Part shown: positions 9,225-18,852 of the stretch, piece after piece
Position numbering within the stretch: the first letter of the stretch is position 1
Layout: every line of letters starts with the position of its first letter
Origin: JAGXTF01 sp044224315
GTDB taxonomy: Bacteria > Bacteroidota > Bacteroidia > NS11-12g > UBA955
Reading direction: 5' to 3'
DNA: 64,000 nt
Assembly (NCBI GenBank): GCA_044224315.1
Contig: JBGAKR010000002.1
Span: forward strand, 186,001 to 250,000
Made by a program: the position numbers and the translations under genes
The notes under the pieces: model-generated
What the model was told of the DNA's origin: nothing
The model's input: the letters and a program-made list of their open reading frames with translations, nothing else
The model's database searches: none

Positions 9225-12200
9225 TTAATGCAAAACGGTAACGGTTCCTTTACGGTTTTCCCAGTTCAAAACTCCATTCTGATACATTTTCACATCTAAT
9301 ATGTAAACATAAACTCCGTCGGGCACCATTTGTCCTTCGTACCAGCCATCCCACCCGGTGTTCACGTCTCTGCTATCAAACAATTTTTCACCCCAACGGC
9401 TGTAAATACGCAATCGGTAGTCAAACAATTCGCAGTCCGGGTATGCTTTAAAAAGGTCATTGCGATTGTTGCCATCAGGGGTAAATGTGTTTGGAAACAA
9501 TATGGTACAAATGCAATTTTTATACGCAATGGAAACAGAATCGGTTAATAAGCCGCATTCATTTGACACGCTTACTATATATTTCCCGGCTTTTACCACC
9601 GTTTTTATGGAATCCTTACTGCCATCATTCCAACTGTATTTCGAATAAGGTGTGTTTACTTTCAATACATAATTTACACCCAAACAAATGGTAGTATCTG
9701 GTCCTAAATCAAATGAGGGAGTAACCGTTTTTACAATATTAATTACATCGGCAGAAACGCATTTTCCTTGTGAAATTGTCAATACATACTTTCCGGGAAC
9801 AGCAATATTGCGCTTAAAAACGGAAATATTATCCATCCAAAACGCTTTCTTACCGGTGGTATCTATATTGGGAAAAACAATAACGGGTTTATTATTACAA
9901 ATGGCAGAATCACCGGTAATTTTAAATACCGGTTTGGGATATTCTGTTACAACAATAGTATCGGATAGTGCGCATTTACCTGCATTCAAAATCACTCGGT
10001 ATAATCCGGGCGATTTAATTGTACGGGCAAAACTTTTACTGCCGTTTTCCCATGCAGCCAGCCCTGCCATTGGATTATAAATAACCACCGAATCGCCTTT
10101 ACAAAATGCCGTATCTGCTCCTAAAACTGGTTTTTGAGGCAAAAACAAACGAATGGTATCCCGATTTTGACAACCTGTTTTCCGATCTGAAACCAACACA
10201 GAATATTGCGCAGTATCAGAAATATTTGCCAAAGGATTGGCTACTGTATCACTGCTCAAATTGGTGCCGGGAGTCCACTTGTATTTTGCATTTTGCACTG
10301 GCGCGCCGCCCAGTATTATTTTTTGGGATTGACAAAGTGTTGTATCATTTCCTAAATTAATTTTGGGAAGTGCATTATTCTTCAAAACAATTGTATCGGC
10401 CAATGTGCAGCCTGAAAGGTTTAAAGTTAAGATATAATTTCCGGGTAATTTAACTGTGCGTTTGGGTGTATTTTGTCCGTTTTCCCAGGTAGCCTTTGCA
10501 AATGGATTTGTGAGATACAAAGAATCTCCGGCACAGATACTGGTATCATTGCCAAGCTTCGGTTTATCGGGTATAAAAACTGCAACAGTATCGGATGCGG
10601 TACAACCCGTAATCAGATTTTTTGCACTTACGATGTATTGCATGGAATCGGTAACCCATGCAACAGGATTTGCAATAGTATCAGCCGACAAACCATTAGC
10701 AGGGATCCATTTATACGAATATCTTTCAACCGGGATATCACCCAGAGAAACCGAGTCGGGCGAACAAATTAGCGAATCGCGGCCAGCATATGCAAAGGGC
10801 CGTGGGTTGCAGGTAATTCCAGAGAATGCAGTATCGGGCTTACAGCTTCCTTTCCAAACCAGAAGTACTTTGTAAAATCCAGGTTGGGTGGGTTTATAAG
10901 AGCCATAATTTGTTTGCGCTGACGAATCAATTTTTCCAGTGGGTGAAACAATGTACCATTTGGCATTGCCACTGGAATTGTTGCTAGCATTGTTCAAAAC
11001 TGCAGTGCCGCCGAAACACAATTGCGGATTGCTGACAGAAATATTTGCATTATATCTACAGCAGGTTTTATCTACAGTCAAATAAACAGAATCTATTGCA
11101 GTTGTACCTAAAGCATCTGTTACTTTGAGCTTAATCCAACCACTAGCAGAGGGTGACGCTGAAGTAACTAATGCAGAGGGATTTTTTAGTCCTGAAGTTG
11201 GAAACCAAGAAATTTTATAAGGCGACTTTCCACAAAAAACTTTTCCTATTAGAAAAGATGAATCTCCAATACAAATTTTTGACGGTTTTGCAGAGGCCCA
11301 ACATTTAAAATTATTATTTACTACTACAGTTTTCACTATGGTATCTGAACAGGCATTTGGAGTATCGGCAAACACAATTAATGTAACCGAATAACTCCCT
11401 GAAGAATTATACACATAGTGGCCAACACCATTTGAATTCAGTTCAGATTTGTCATGAAATACCCATTTGGTAGTTAACATCTTTTGATTAGCCGAGCTGG
11501 TTGATTTATCATAAAACCAAAGTGTATCACCCGCGCATGATTTAGAGGAAATAAAATCAGCATTTACCTTACATACTGTTGGAGTAATTGAGCAAACATC
11601 TTTTGAAACAGGTGTTTTATTAAAAATCGAATTCTGAGTTGCATAAGTACTTGAAGACAGGATTGTGTTATCAATAAAATTCGCATTTGTAATGGAGGGT
11701 GTTAAACTGCTGATGGAAAAATTTACAGAAGTGAACGTGCAGTTCGACTCACCGCATTCATTAATTCTCGCTAAAAAGATATCATAATCTGCATTTTGTT
11801 GATAACCACAAATCAAAAAACCACCTTCTCCATCCGAGATTATATTTTTCCCAAACATACCGGTATATAATTTTGATCCTGTTTTACCATACATATTTGT
11901 CCATTTTACATTTCCATTTATATCAAATTTCATAACAAATAATTTCGAATTCCCTCCATCATAACCTGTAGTTGACCCAAACAAATAATAATCTGAGCCT
12001 TTTCGTTCTATTCTCGAAATCAATTCATTACCCGAAGTTCCAATAATTTTTGACCAAACAACTGCTCCAAATGTATCAAAATGCACCAATGAAATATCGG
12101 TACCGCCATATTTCGAACTACCTGTATTTGAAGTAGTTCCAACGGCAATTATTCCATTTTGGTTTGCAGTTGAAATTGCCGAAAAAAAGCAATCCCAATA

Positions 12201-14687
12201 AGTAAAATCAACATACTTTTGAAATTTATTTGTGCCTGTCACAGTAGTTTTACTATAGATTGAAGCATAACCTCCACCTCCAATTGGCGTTCCACCAATC
12301 CAATACAGACAATTTCCAATTTTAACTACATCTAAATAGTGTTCTGGATCTGAAGACTGATCATGGCTTTTTGACCAAATTATGCCGCCAGATGAATCTA
12401 TCCGCATCATTGCAGCGGCCTGTAAATTATTAATTCCAGATGTTCCACCTACAATAATTTCACCATTTCCTACACTCAATCCGCAACGCCAATGATCATG
12501 CGCCTTACTTCCGGATGCTTTTTTACTCCATACCAATTTACCATTCTTATCCACCTTAATAATATATCCATCGTAATACGATCCATTTAATTGGGCTCCG
12601 TTAATATGGATTTCTTTATTAGATGATTCAACTAAATTAATTGGAATTCCAAATTCTGCTTTTGTTGAACCATATGTTTTATTCCAAAGTATTTTCCCAA
12701 ATTTATCAAATTTAACTAGGAAGATATCATCGTTTCCTATTTTTCCTGCACTGGTTAATCCAACTAACATAAATGAAGAATCTCTTAACTGTATAATTTG
12801 ATGTGGAATTTCATTGCCCCCGCCATCAAAACTCACAGTATACTGAGTTACATTTGAACCACCTAAAGTGTCACATTTCTTTTTACTATTGGAAGTTACT
12901 TTAATAGTAACAGAATCAAAACCAACAGCAGCACAGCGGCCACCGATAAAACTTTTTACTTTATAGACTGTATTAACAAGTGGACTCACATAAAAGTAAA
13001 AAACATCTGTCTGAATATTTTTGTAAGTAATATCTTGAATTCCATCTGTTATGGTTAATTCCCATGGCATTATCCCTGCAAACTCTGCTTTAAGTATTGC
13101 TGCATCATTTTTTACTATTGTTTGATTGCCAGTCAATTTTAACGTATTCTGAACCACTTCAATATTTTGAAAAACAACCGAATCATAATTAACGCCATCA
13201 GATACCACCAACTTAACTGAATATTTCCCAATATTTGGAAACTTAAAAGTTGGAGACTTTAAATTGCTGGTAGCGGGAATAGCGCCTGTCACAGTCCATT
13301 TATAAGTTACCGCATTTTTACTGCTGGAGTTCAATGGCATAAGCGTGTCGTTCTCACATAATTTTATTTTACTAAATACAAATGCCGCATATAGTGGACT
13401 AACACAATTTATAGAATTTAGTGCATTAATCCTACCCGTGCCCAACTGACCGGTAAACAAAGGATTTAATGACGAAATATTATCACTTCCCTTTTTTAAA
13501 CAATTTTCTAAACCCGTTGAAGATAAATTTGGATTTCTGCTCAACATTAACCCTGCCAGCCCTGAAACAAGGGCTGAAGCGGCTGATGTACCACTCAAAG
13601 TCACATACTTTACACTCGACCCTGTATTACAACTTTCTATTCCTTCGCCTGGTGCGGATACATCTATCCAGGTTCCGAAATTCGAAAAACCACATTTCTG
13701 ATCAAGCTTATTAGTTGCTGAAACCGCGATAACATGGGTATAAGCAGCTGGATAGAATGGCGTTTTAAGATTGTCATTTCCTGCTGCTGCAATTATAGCT
13801 TTTACCTTGGTGCTTGCATAGTCAATTACTTGCTGGGCAATAAGACTATAAGTATAACTACCCCAGGAAATAGAAATTATATCTGCCCCTGCATCTGCGG
13901 CATAAGCAATTCCTTCATAACCGGTCCAAATTTTTCCAGGATTTAAGGAGTCAAATGTGGCAATTGGAATTATTGAAACATTAAAACCGATAGAAGATAC
14001 ACCAATGGAATTATCAGTTTGGGCAGCTGCAATGCCCGCACAGAAAGTACCATGGGCATATAAAGCCCGGTTATTAAATGGAGGCCTGGGATTCCCTGAA
14101 CGATAAAATGGAAGCCAACCGTCGTAATCATCGATGTAACCGTTTTTGTCATCATCAATTCCGTTGCCGGGTATTTCACTAGTGTTTTTCCAGCATTTGG
14201 ACTTTAAGTCCGGATGATCAATATCAATCGCGTCATCCACAATGGCAATTTTTATGTTATTCGAACCTTTCTCCAAATTCCATCCTGCAAGGGCATTGAT
14301 TTTATTCAAATGCCATTGAGATACTTTGTAATCATTTGGAGTATAGCAACTCCTACTCAATGGCACCAATTCGATTAACTCAACCAGATTATTATTTTTT
14401 GAAAGCCATTCAATCGCTGTCAAGGCTTCCGCTTTTGATTCAAACTCCACTCGCAAAATTCTTTTTAAATTCGCCGATTGTGTATGATTAAATGGTAACC
14501 AATATTTTGTTACACTGAGTTTCAATCGAGATAATTCCGAAAGAATTTGTGATGTATAACTCGAATCCGCCATCTGGATGTAAACGGCTGTTTTCTCATT
14601 ATAAACCGCAAAATCAGCCCTCTTCTGCCCGTAACTTATAGACTGACAAGCAAATAGAAATACCACTAATAAAACAAAACGATACAT
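9225..14687 (-). CDS. Giant secreted S8 (subtilisin-like) peptidase with PKD repeats and CHU_C sorting domain
   Basis: 1820 residues from the ATG at 14687, chosen because it begins a signal peptide (MYRFVLLVVFLFACQSISYG). The S8 catalytic triad is intact: D151 (IAIVDDAID), H212 (AHGTFCAG) and S368 (LSGTSAAS). After the protease domain come a PKD-like domain, then ~400 residues of repeated 'W-K-GS/G-D-L' beta-propeller-like units (residues ~600-1020). More PKD-like domains and at least four 'DTSICAGDSLYL'-type surface repeats follow. The last ~90 residues are a gliding-motility-type CHU_C domain (FPNTFTPDGNNRND ... RWGEKLFDS). The likely route is Sec then the type IX system to the cell surface. 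Role: extracellular proteolysis or self-processing; substrate unknown. Confidence 0.9.
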   Translation of the reverse strand: MYRFVLLVVFLFACQSISYGQKRADFAVYNEKTAVYIQMADSSYTSQILSELSRLKLSVTKYWLPFNHTQSANLKRILRVEFESKAEALTAIEWLSKNNNLVELIELVPLSRSCYTPNDYKVSQWHLNKINALAGWNLEKGSNNIKIAIVDDAIDIDHPDLKSKCWKNTSEIPGNGIDDDKNGYIDDYDGWLPFYRSGNPRPPFNNRALYAHGTFCAGIAAAQTDNSIGVSSIGFNVSIIPIATFDSLNPGKIWTGYEGIAYAADAGADIISISWGSYTYSLIAQQVIDYASTKVKAIIAAAGNDNLKTPFYPAAYTHVIAVSATNKLDQKCGFSNFGTWIDVSAPGEGIESCNTGSSVKYVTLSGTSAASALVSGLAGLMLSRNPNLSSTGLENCLKKGSDNISSLNPLFTGQLGTGRINALNSINCVSPLYAAFVFSKIKLCENDTLMPLNSSSKNAVTYKWTVTGAIPATSNLKSPTFKFPNIGKYSVKLVVSDGVNYDSVVFQNIEVVQNTLKLTGNQTIVKNDAAILKAEFAGIMPWELTITDGIQDITYKNIQTDVFYFYVSPLVNTVYKVKSFIGGRCAAVGFDSVTIKVTSNSKKKCDTLGGSNVTQYTVSFDGGGNEIPHQIIQLRDSSFMLVGLTSAGKIGNDDIFLVKFDKFGKILWNKTYGSTKAEFGIPINLVESSNKEIHINGAQLNGSYYDGYIIKVDKNGKLVWSKKASGSKAHDHWRCGLSVGNGEIIVGGTSGINNLQAAAMMRIDSSGGIIWSKSHDQSSDPEHYLDVVKIGNCLYWIGGTPIGGGGYASIYSKTTVTGTNKFQKYVDFTYWDCFFSAISTANQNGIIAVGTTSNTGSSKYGGTDISLVHFDTFGAVVWSKIIGTSGNELISRIERKGSDYYLFGSTTGYDGGNSKLFVMKFDINGNVKWTNMYGKTGSKLYTGMFGKNIISDGEGGFLICGYQQNADYDIFLARINECGESNCTFTSVNFSISSLTPSITNANFIDNTILSSSTYATQNSIFNKTPVSKDVCSITPTVCKVNADFISSKSCAGDTLWFYDKSTSSANQKMLTTKWVFHDKSELNSNGVGHYVYNSSGSYSVTLIVFADTPNACSDTIVKTVVVNNNFKCWASAKPSKICIGDSSFLIGKVFCGKSPYKISWFPTSGLKNPSALVTSASPSASGWIKLKVTDALGTTAIDSVYLTVDKTCCRYNANISVSNPQLCFGGTAVLNNASNNSSGNAKWYIVSPTGKIDSSAQTNYGSYKPTQPGFYKVLLVWKGSCKPDTAFSGITCNPRPFAYAGRDSLICSPDSVSLGDIPVERYSYKWIPANGLSADTIANPVAWVTDSMQYIVSAKNLITGCTASDTVAVFIPDKPKLGNDTSICAGDSLYLTNPFAKATWENGQNTPKRTVKLPGNYILTLNLSGCTLADTIVLKNNALPKINLGNDTTLCQSQKIILGGAPVQNAKYKWTPGTNLSSDTVANPLANISDTAQYSVLVSDRKTGCQNRDTIRLFLPQKPVLGADTAFCKGDSVVIYNPMAGLAAWENGSKSFARTIKSPGLYRVILNAGKCALSDTIVVTEYPKPVFKITGDSAICNNKPVIVFPNIDTTGKKAFWMDNISVFKRNIAVPGKYVLTISQGKCVSADVINIVKTVTPSFDLGPDTTICLGVNYVLKVNTPYSKYSWNDGSKDSIKTVVKAGKYIVSVSNECGLLTDSVSIAYKNCICTILFPNTFTPDGNNRNDLFKAYPDCELFDYRLRIYSRWGEKLFDSRDVNTGWDGWYEGQMVPDGVYVYILDVKMYQNGVLNWENRKGTVTVLH

Positions 14688-14750
14688 AATAATGCAAATA
14701 TCAAAATTTTGTGCAAAAAAACAATGCCCCTGTTTAAAATTCACCTGGAA

Positions 14751-14783
14751 TTTGATATTTTTTAGAACTATTGCATACCTTTG
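14751..14783 (+). promoter_or_regulatory. Bacteroidetes promoter (-33 TTTG, -7 TACCTTTG) of the glycosyltransferase gene
   Basis: TTTG at 14751-14754 and TACCTTTG at 14776-14783 are separated by 21 nt, matching the phylum's promoter. The ATG at 14790 follows 6 nt after the box, so the transcript is likely leaderless. This is the best two-part promoter match in the window. Confidence 0.7.
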
Positions 14784-14789
14784 CCTTGC

Positions 14790-15992
14790 ATGCTTAAACG
14801 CAGGGTAAAACAGTTACTGGAAAAATCAAAAGGCTATATTTCCATCCTGTCGGGTAAAAACAAAATTGTGGTAGCTCCACATTTAAATAACACCAGGGTA
14901 ATACTTTTGATCAGTGAAACCAATGTACCCAGAATTGAAAGAATGGTTTATTACCTTCAGAATAAAAGATCGGAAAAAATAATTTTTATTTGTTCTGAAA
15001 ATAAATTTAAAAAAGAATTTTTTAACCGTTGTCCAAATCTTGAAGTAATTTTGGTTAAGTATCACTGGCAAATAGGCCAGGTTATGAAACAATTTAAAAA
15101 TATAGCCTTGGTTCACACGTTTGAAAGTCGAAGTATTTTTCCTTATTATGCAATTGTAAATGCACCTAAAAACACCCCAACTATTTTTGACTTTCAAGAC
15201 CTATATACCAACTATACGGGCGACAGAAACCTACCCTTTTGGATGAAAGAAAACCTATGGTATGAAAAGAAATGTTTACAAAAATGCGATGCCTTTATTG
15301 CATATAGTTTGGAATTAATTCCGGTGCGAAAAAAATTAAATCTTACCAAACGAAAAAGCCTTTATTTCCCATTTTATCTCGACGATGCAGAAATAATATC
15401 CCCATCGAGCAGCCAAAATTTGAATACCATAAATATTGTATATGCGGGGGGTATTGCAGCCATTGACCGGAATATTTCTTTCAACATGACGCTGACCGAA
15501 CAAAAAATACGAGGGAGCAATTTAGTACTGCATGTTTATCCAAGCCCCTTAAGCGGGGAAGATGTAATTCAATCCTATTTTGAATACGCACAAAAACACC
15601 CTAATTTACAGATGCATAATCCTGTAAATAATAATGAAATGTCGGCAGAATTAAATCAATATGATTTTGGAATTGTACCATTTTTCAAAACCCTTGAATA
15701 CCAATCAGAAGACAAATACAGATACTCATCTGCATTAAAAATATTTAATTATTTTGAGGCAGGCTTACCCGTAATAATTGCGAGTGATGTGGAATATCAG
15801 GCCTGGCTTGTAAAACATCACAATTGTGGTGTAGTAATTGAAAGTGAAAACTTTGCCCAACTATCCTTAATTTTGCAGCAACATCCCAAATCTGAATACA
15901 CATCTGCATTGTTAAATATGCAACAAAATCAGCGGCTGGGTGTACAGATAAACAAAATAAACCAATTGTACAATCAACTTATTTCGCAATGA
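14790..15992 (+). CDS. Glycosyltransferase, family 4-like
   Basis: 400 residues starting at the ATG at 14790; a TTG codon three codons upstream lies inside the promoter box and is unlikely. The fold looks like GT-B: an N-terminal half with 'KIIFICSEN' and 'FDFQDLYTNY', and a C-terminal half with 'NIVYAGGIAAIDRN' and the sugar-nucleotide-binding stretch 'NYFEAGLPVIIASDVEYQAW'. There is no signal peptide, so it should act at the cytoplasmic face. The stop overlaps the next gene's ATG (ATGA at 15989), indicating an operon with the epimerase. Sugar donor and acceptor are unknown. Confidence 0.75.
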   Translation: MLKRRVKQLLEKSKGYISILSGKNKIVVAPHLNNTRVILLISETNVPRIERMVYYLQNKRSEKIIFICSENKFKKEFFNRCPNLEVILVKYHWQIGQVMKQFKNIALVHTFESRSIFPYYAIVNAPKNTPTIFDFQDLYTNYTGDRNLPFWMKENLWYEKKCLQKCDAFIAYSLELIPVRKKLNLTKRKSLYFPFYLDDAEIISPSSSQNLNTINIVYAGGIAAIDRNISFNMTLTEQKIRGSNLVLHVYPSPLSGEDVIQSYFEYAQKHPNLQMHNPVNNNEMSAELNQYDFGIVPFFKTLEYQSEDKYRYSSALKIFNYFEAGLPVIIASDVEYQAWLVKHHNCGVVIESENFAQLSLILQQHPKSEYTSALLNMQQNQRLGVQINKINQLYNQLISQ

Positions 15993-16978
15993 AAAGAGCC
16001 ATCGTAACCGGAGGAGCCGGGTTTATAGGAAGCCACATGACAGACCGTTTACTTGCCGAAGGTTACAGTGTGGTAATCATAGACAACCTTAGTACGGGCA
16101 ATTTAAACAATATAGAACATCTGCAAAACAACCCCAATGTAACTTTTCACAAAGCAGACATTGCGGACTTTGATACTATTTTACCCCTTTTCAAGGATGC
16201 CGAAGTTGTCTTTCATCTTGCCGCCCTGGCCGATATTGTTCCCAGCATTCAAAGCCCTTTAACCTACCACCGGTCTAATGTAGATGGCACTATAAATGTA
16301 CTGGAAGCATGCAGGGCCAATGGCATCCAAAGAATTATCTATGCCGCTTCTTCCAGTTGTTATGGCATTCCAGATCATTACCCTACCAAGGAATCGGATG
16401 AAATCCGTTGTCAGTATCCTTATGCGGTAACAAAAAATCTGGGTGAACAGTATTGCATGTACTGGAACCAGATTTACAAAATGAACATCACAGCCATGCG
16501 TTTTTTCAATGTATACGGTCCACGTTCACGTACCAGTGGCACGTATGGAGCTGTTTTCGGGGTTTTTCTGGCCCAAAAAATCAACAACCAACCCTATACG
16601 GTTGTGGGAGATGGCACCCAAACCCGCGACTTTACTTTTGTTACCGATGTGGCCGATGCCTGTTTCACCGCCTCACAGCGTCAGGATATCGGAGGTCGCA
16701 TATTTAATGTAGGTAGCGGAAACACTTACAGTGTAAACCGTTTGGTAGAATTATTGGGTGGTGAAATCACCTATATACCCAAAAGACCAGGTGAACCCGA
16801 TTGCACTTTTGCCGATACCACAGCCATTACTACAGAACTTGGTTGGAAGCCCAAAGTATCACTGGAAGACGGTGTGCAGGAAATGCTAAAAAATATTGAT
16901 TACTGGAATGAGGCACCCGTTTGGAACCCTGAATCAATAGCTGGAGCCACAAAAGACTGGTTTAAATACCTAAGCTGA
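15989..16978 (+). CDS. NAD-dependent sugar-nucleotide epimerase/dehydratase (extended SDR)
   Basis: 329 residues. Rossmann motif GGAGFIGSH is at residues 8-16; the active site is 'AASSSCYG' plus YPYAVTK (Tyr and Lys of YxxxK). 'RFFNVYGPRSRTSGTYGAV' and 'GDGTQTRDFTFVTDVADA' are typical of UDP-glucose/UDP-GlcNAc 4-epimerases and related enzymes. It supplies a sugar nucleotide in the cytoplasm, probably to the glycosyltransferase with which it overlaps by 4 nt. The exact substrate (UDP-Glc, UDP-GlcNAc, UDP-GlcA) cannot be decided here. Confidence 0.88.
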   Translation: MKRAIVTGGAGFIGSHMTDRLLAEGYSVVIIDNLSTGNLNNIEHLQNNPNVTFHKADIADFDTILPLFKDAEVVFHLAALADIVPSIQSPLTYHRSNVDGTINVLEACRANGIQRIIYAASSSCYGIPDHYPTKESDEIRCQYPYAVTKNLGEQYCMYWNQIYKMNITAMRFFNVYGPRSRTSGTYGAVFGVFLAQKINNQPYTVVGDGTQTRDFTFVTDVADACFTASQRQDIGGRIFNVGSGNTYSVNRLVELLGGEITYIPKRPGEPDCTFADTTAITTELGWKPKVSLEDGVQEMLKNIDYWNEAPVWNPESIAGATKDWFKYLS

Positions 16979-17017
16979 GCTACCCAAAAACAAGCTAAAT
17001 TAAAAATATTAAATTAC

Positions 17018-17025
17018 TATATTTG
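17018..17025 (+). promoter_or_regulatory. -7 promoter element of the methyltransferase gene
   Basis: TATATTTG, exact match to TAnnTTTG, 11 nt before the ATG at 17037. It suggests the methyltransferase is transcribed separately from the epimerase, whose stop is 40 nt upstream. Confidence 0.5.
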
Positions 17026-17036
17026 CATATTCAAGT

Positions 17037-17876
17037 ATGTCCAGTATATCAACCAAAATAAAGAACCTAGCTTACTTACTGATTAAATTAGTATCTTCTC
17101 CTGTGAATACTAGCATTAGAATCAATCAGTTAGTTAAAAGTATGAAAAACCAAATATCCATGGAAAAGAATTCCGAATTCAAAAATGGATTACCAATTAT
17201 AGACATTGAAAATTTCATTGAAAATAAATCTGTAAATTTAAGTAACATCACATTTCTGGATGGTACAAGCAGAGTTACTGACTTAGCACTATTGCAATGT
17301 ATTTGCCAAAAACATGAAATCAGCGAGTACATTGAATTTGGAACATGGCGTGGTGAAAGTATCCAAAATATTGCTCCACATGTAAAACATGCAACTGCAT
17401 TAAGCTTTTCAACAGATGAAATGAAGTTATTCAATGTTCCAAAAGAGGCCATTGATGTAAGTCGATTTTTTTTAAAGAAAAGTCCCCCAAATTTTATTGA
17501 CATCCAGCACAATACTCAAACCTACAATTTTGATTCGATGGGAAATAAGTATGATTTGATATTTATTGATGCTGATCACGAATATGAAGGGGTTAAAATC
17601 GACACAATAAATGCCTTTAAAATATTAAAAAATCCCGAAAAATCAATCATAGTTTGGCACGATTATGCGCATTCATATGAAACTATAAATTGGACTGTTT
17701 TCAGAGGGCTTTATGAAGGAACTCCCCAAAATTTACGCAATAGATTATTTAAAGTGAGTAATTCTTTATCCGCTATTTATTATCCTTACGATTTCAAGCC
17801 GTTTAAGAATACGCTTCACATGCCAAATAAGAGTTTTAACGTAACTTTGAATATCGAACCTTTGAAAATTAATTAA
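17037..17876 (+). CDS. Class I SAM-dependent methyltransferase (Methyltransf_24-like)
   Basis: 279 residues. Motif I is 'YIEFGTWRGESIQNIAP' (SAM-binding), motif IV region is 'YDLIFIDADHEYEGVKID', and 'IIVWHDYAH' follows, as in methyltransferases that modify sugars in cell-surface polysaccharide loci. About 85 N-terminal residues precede the catalytic fold and show no clear domain. Position between a sugar epimerase and the heptose-like trio supports a sugar O-methyltransferase, but this is inference. Base composition here is AT-richer than in neighbours, common in polysaccharide loci. Confidence 0.7.
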   Translation: MSSISTKIKNLAYLLIKLVSSPVNTSIRINQLVKSMKNQISMEKNSEFKNGLPIIDIENFIENKSVNLSNITFLDGTSRVTDLALLQCICQKHEISEYIEFGTWRGESIQNIAPHVKHATALSFSTDEMKLFNVPKEAIDVSRFFLKKSPPNFIDIQHNTQTYNFDSMGNKYDLIFIDADHEYEGVKIDTINAFKILKNPEKSIIVWHDYAHSYETINWTVFRGLYEGTPQNLRNRLFKVSNSLSAIYYPYDFKPFKNTLHMPNKSFNVTLNIEPLKIN

Positions 17877-17911
17877 GCTTTTAAGCTTATTTAAAAGTTA
17901 GTTTATTTACA

Positions 17912-18325
17912 CTATTCGCAAATATTCTGCTCAATCATTTTTCTATACATACTTGTACTCAATCCATGACCTCGTTTAGTATAGTAAATTTCTGATACTG
18001 AGTCGGGGGCTGTGATTGGCTTATTCCTGTAATCCTCGCCCAGAAAGCGAACTTGAAAACGACCCGAATCAAGAATGGATGCTAACTCGTTTTCGTTATT
18101 ATAAACTATTACCTCGTCAACAAACCGACAACTTTCCAAAATTAATTTTCGATGTTCTAAATTAAATACGGGCATTTTTTTTCCCGGATTAATTGTTAAA
18201 TCTAATTCTTTACAACTATTAACCGCCACAACCAGGTAATCACAATGCGCCTTGCACTCCTCAAGCATTAACACATGGCCAGCATGAAACAAATCAAACA
18301 CCCCACAGGCAAAACCTGTTTTCAT
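17912..18325 (-). CDS. Sugar/glycerol-phosphate nucleotidyltransferase (HldE C-terminal or TagD-like)
   Basis: 137 residues from the ATG at 18325. This start is fixed by the ATGA overlap with the upstream SIS gene (18322-18325). Nucleotidyltransferase signature GVFDLFHAGH (HxGH) lies at residues 8-17, and 'RGHGLSTSMYRKMI' near the end matches the RTxxISTT element. It transfers AMP or CMP to a sugar or polyol phosphate. Adjacent kinase and SIS isomerase genes favour activation of heptose-1-phosphate; a TagD-like glycerol-3-phosphate cytidylyltransferase is the alternative. Confidence 0.8.
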   Translation of the reverse strand: MKTGFACGVFDLFHAGHVLMLEECKAHCDYLVVAVNSCKELDLTINPGKKMPVFNLEHRKLILESCRFVDEVIVYNNENELASILDSGRFQVRFLGEDYRNKPITAPDSVSEIYYTKRGHGLSTSMYRKMIEQNICE

Positions 18326-18852
18326 TGCTTGTAAGTAGTTAAATACTGATCTAAAATTACGTGTAAAATCACCTGATGATAGCATTCAACAATGCCATAA
18401 GACCTATTGTCAATATGAAAATTAACAAGTCCTTTTGCGCTGATTTTATTATTAGCATCAAATCCGCTTAAAGTAACCACTTTACCACCCAAATCCAGCG
18501 CTGCATCTACTGCATTCACAATATTGGGTGAGTTCCCACTGCTACTTATGGCTATTAATAAATCATCCTTTTTAAAATACAATTTCAACCATTCTTTTAG
18601 TGCATTTTCATACCCGTAATCATTGGCATAACAGGTAATCAAAGCTGCATCGGAAAAGGCAAACGTTTCGAAACGTCCCATTTTTCCAAAATCTTCGTAC
18701 ATGTGCGAACAAATGCTGTTTGAACCCCCATTGCCGATAAAAAAAATACGGGGTCTGGCTTGTAGCAGTTGTACCACATTTTCCATATCTGCCGCCACTT
18801 TGGGGTTAGAAAAATAGCTTTCGAATATATTTTTATATGAATTGAGTACCAT
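18322..18852 (-). CDS. SIS-domain sugar isomerase (GmhA-like phosphoheptose isomerase)
   Basis: 176 residues. SIS fold with 'FFIGNGGSNSICSHMYEDFGK' near residue 35 and 'AISSSGNSPNIVNAV' near residue 95, which correspond to the phosphosugar-binding loops of GmhA. GmhA converts sedoheptulose-7-phosphate to glycero-manno-heptose-7-phosphate. It overlaps the kinase gene by 20 nt and the nucleotidyltransferase by 4 nt, so all three are one operon. Some GmhA catalytic residues could not be placed with certainty; another keto-aldose phosphate is possible. Confidence 0.78.
   Translation of the reverse strand: MVLNSYKNIFESYFSNPKVAADMENVVQLLQARPRIFFIGNGGSNSICSHMYEDFGKMGRFETFAFSDAALITCYANDYGYENALKEWLKLYFKKDDLLIAISSSGNSPNIVNAVDAALDLGGKVVTLSGFDANNKISAKGLVNFHIDNRSYGIVECYHQVILHVILDQYLTTYKQ

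Noticed and set aside
14781..14789. TTG start three codons upstream of the glycosyltransferase ATG
   Set aside because: The codon is part of the TACCTTTG promoter box.
17874..17896. AAGCTT-TT-AAGCTT palindrome between convergent genes as a terminator
   Set aside because: The arms leave a 2-nt loop and there is no clean T run; not strong enough to call.
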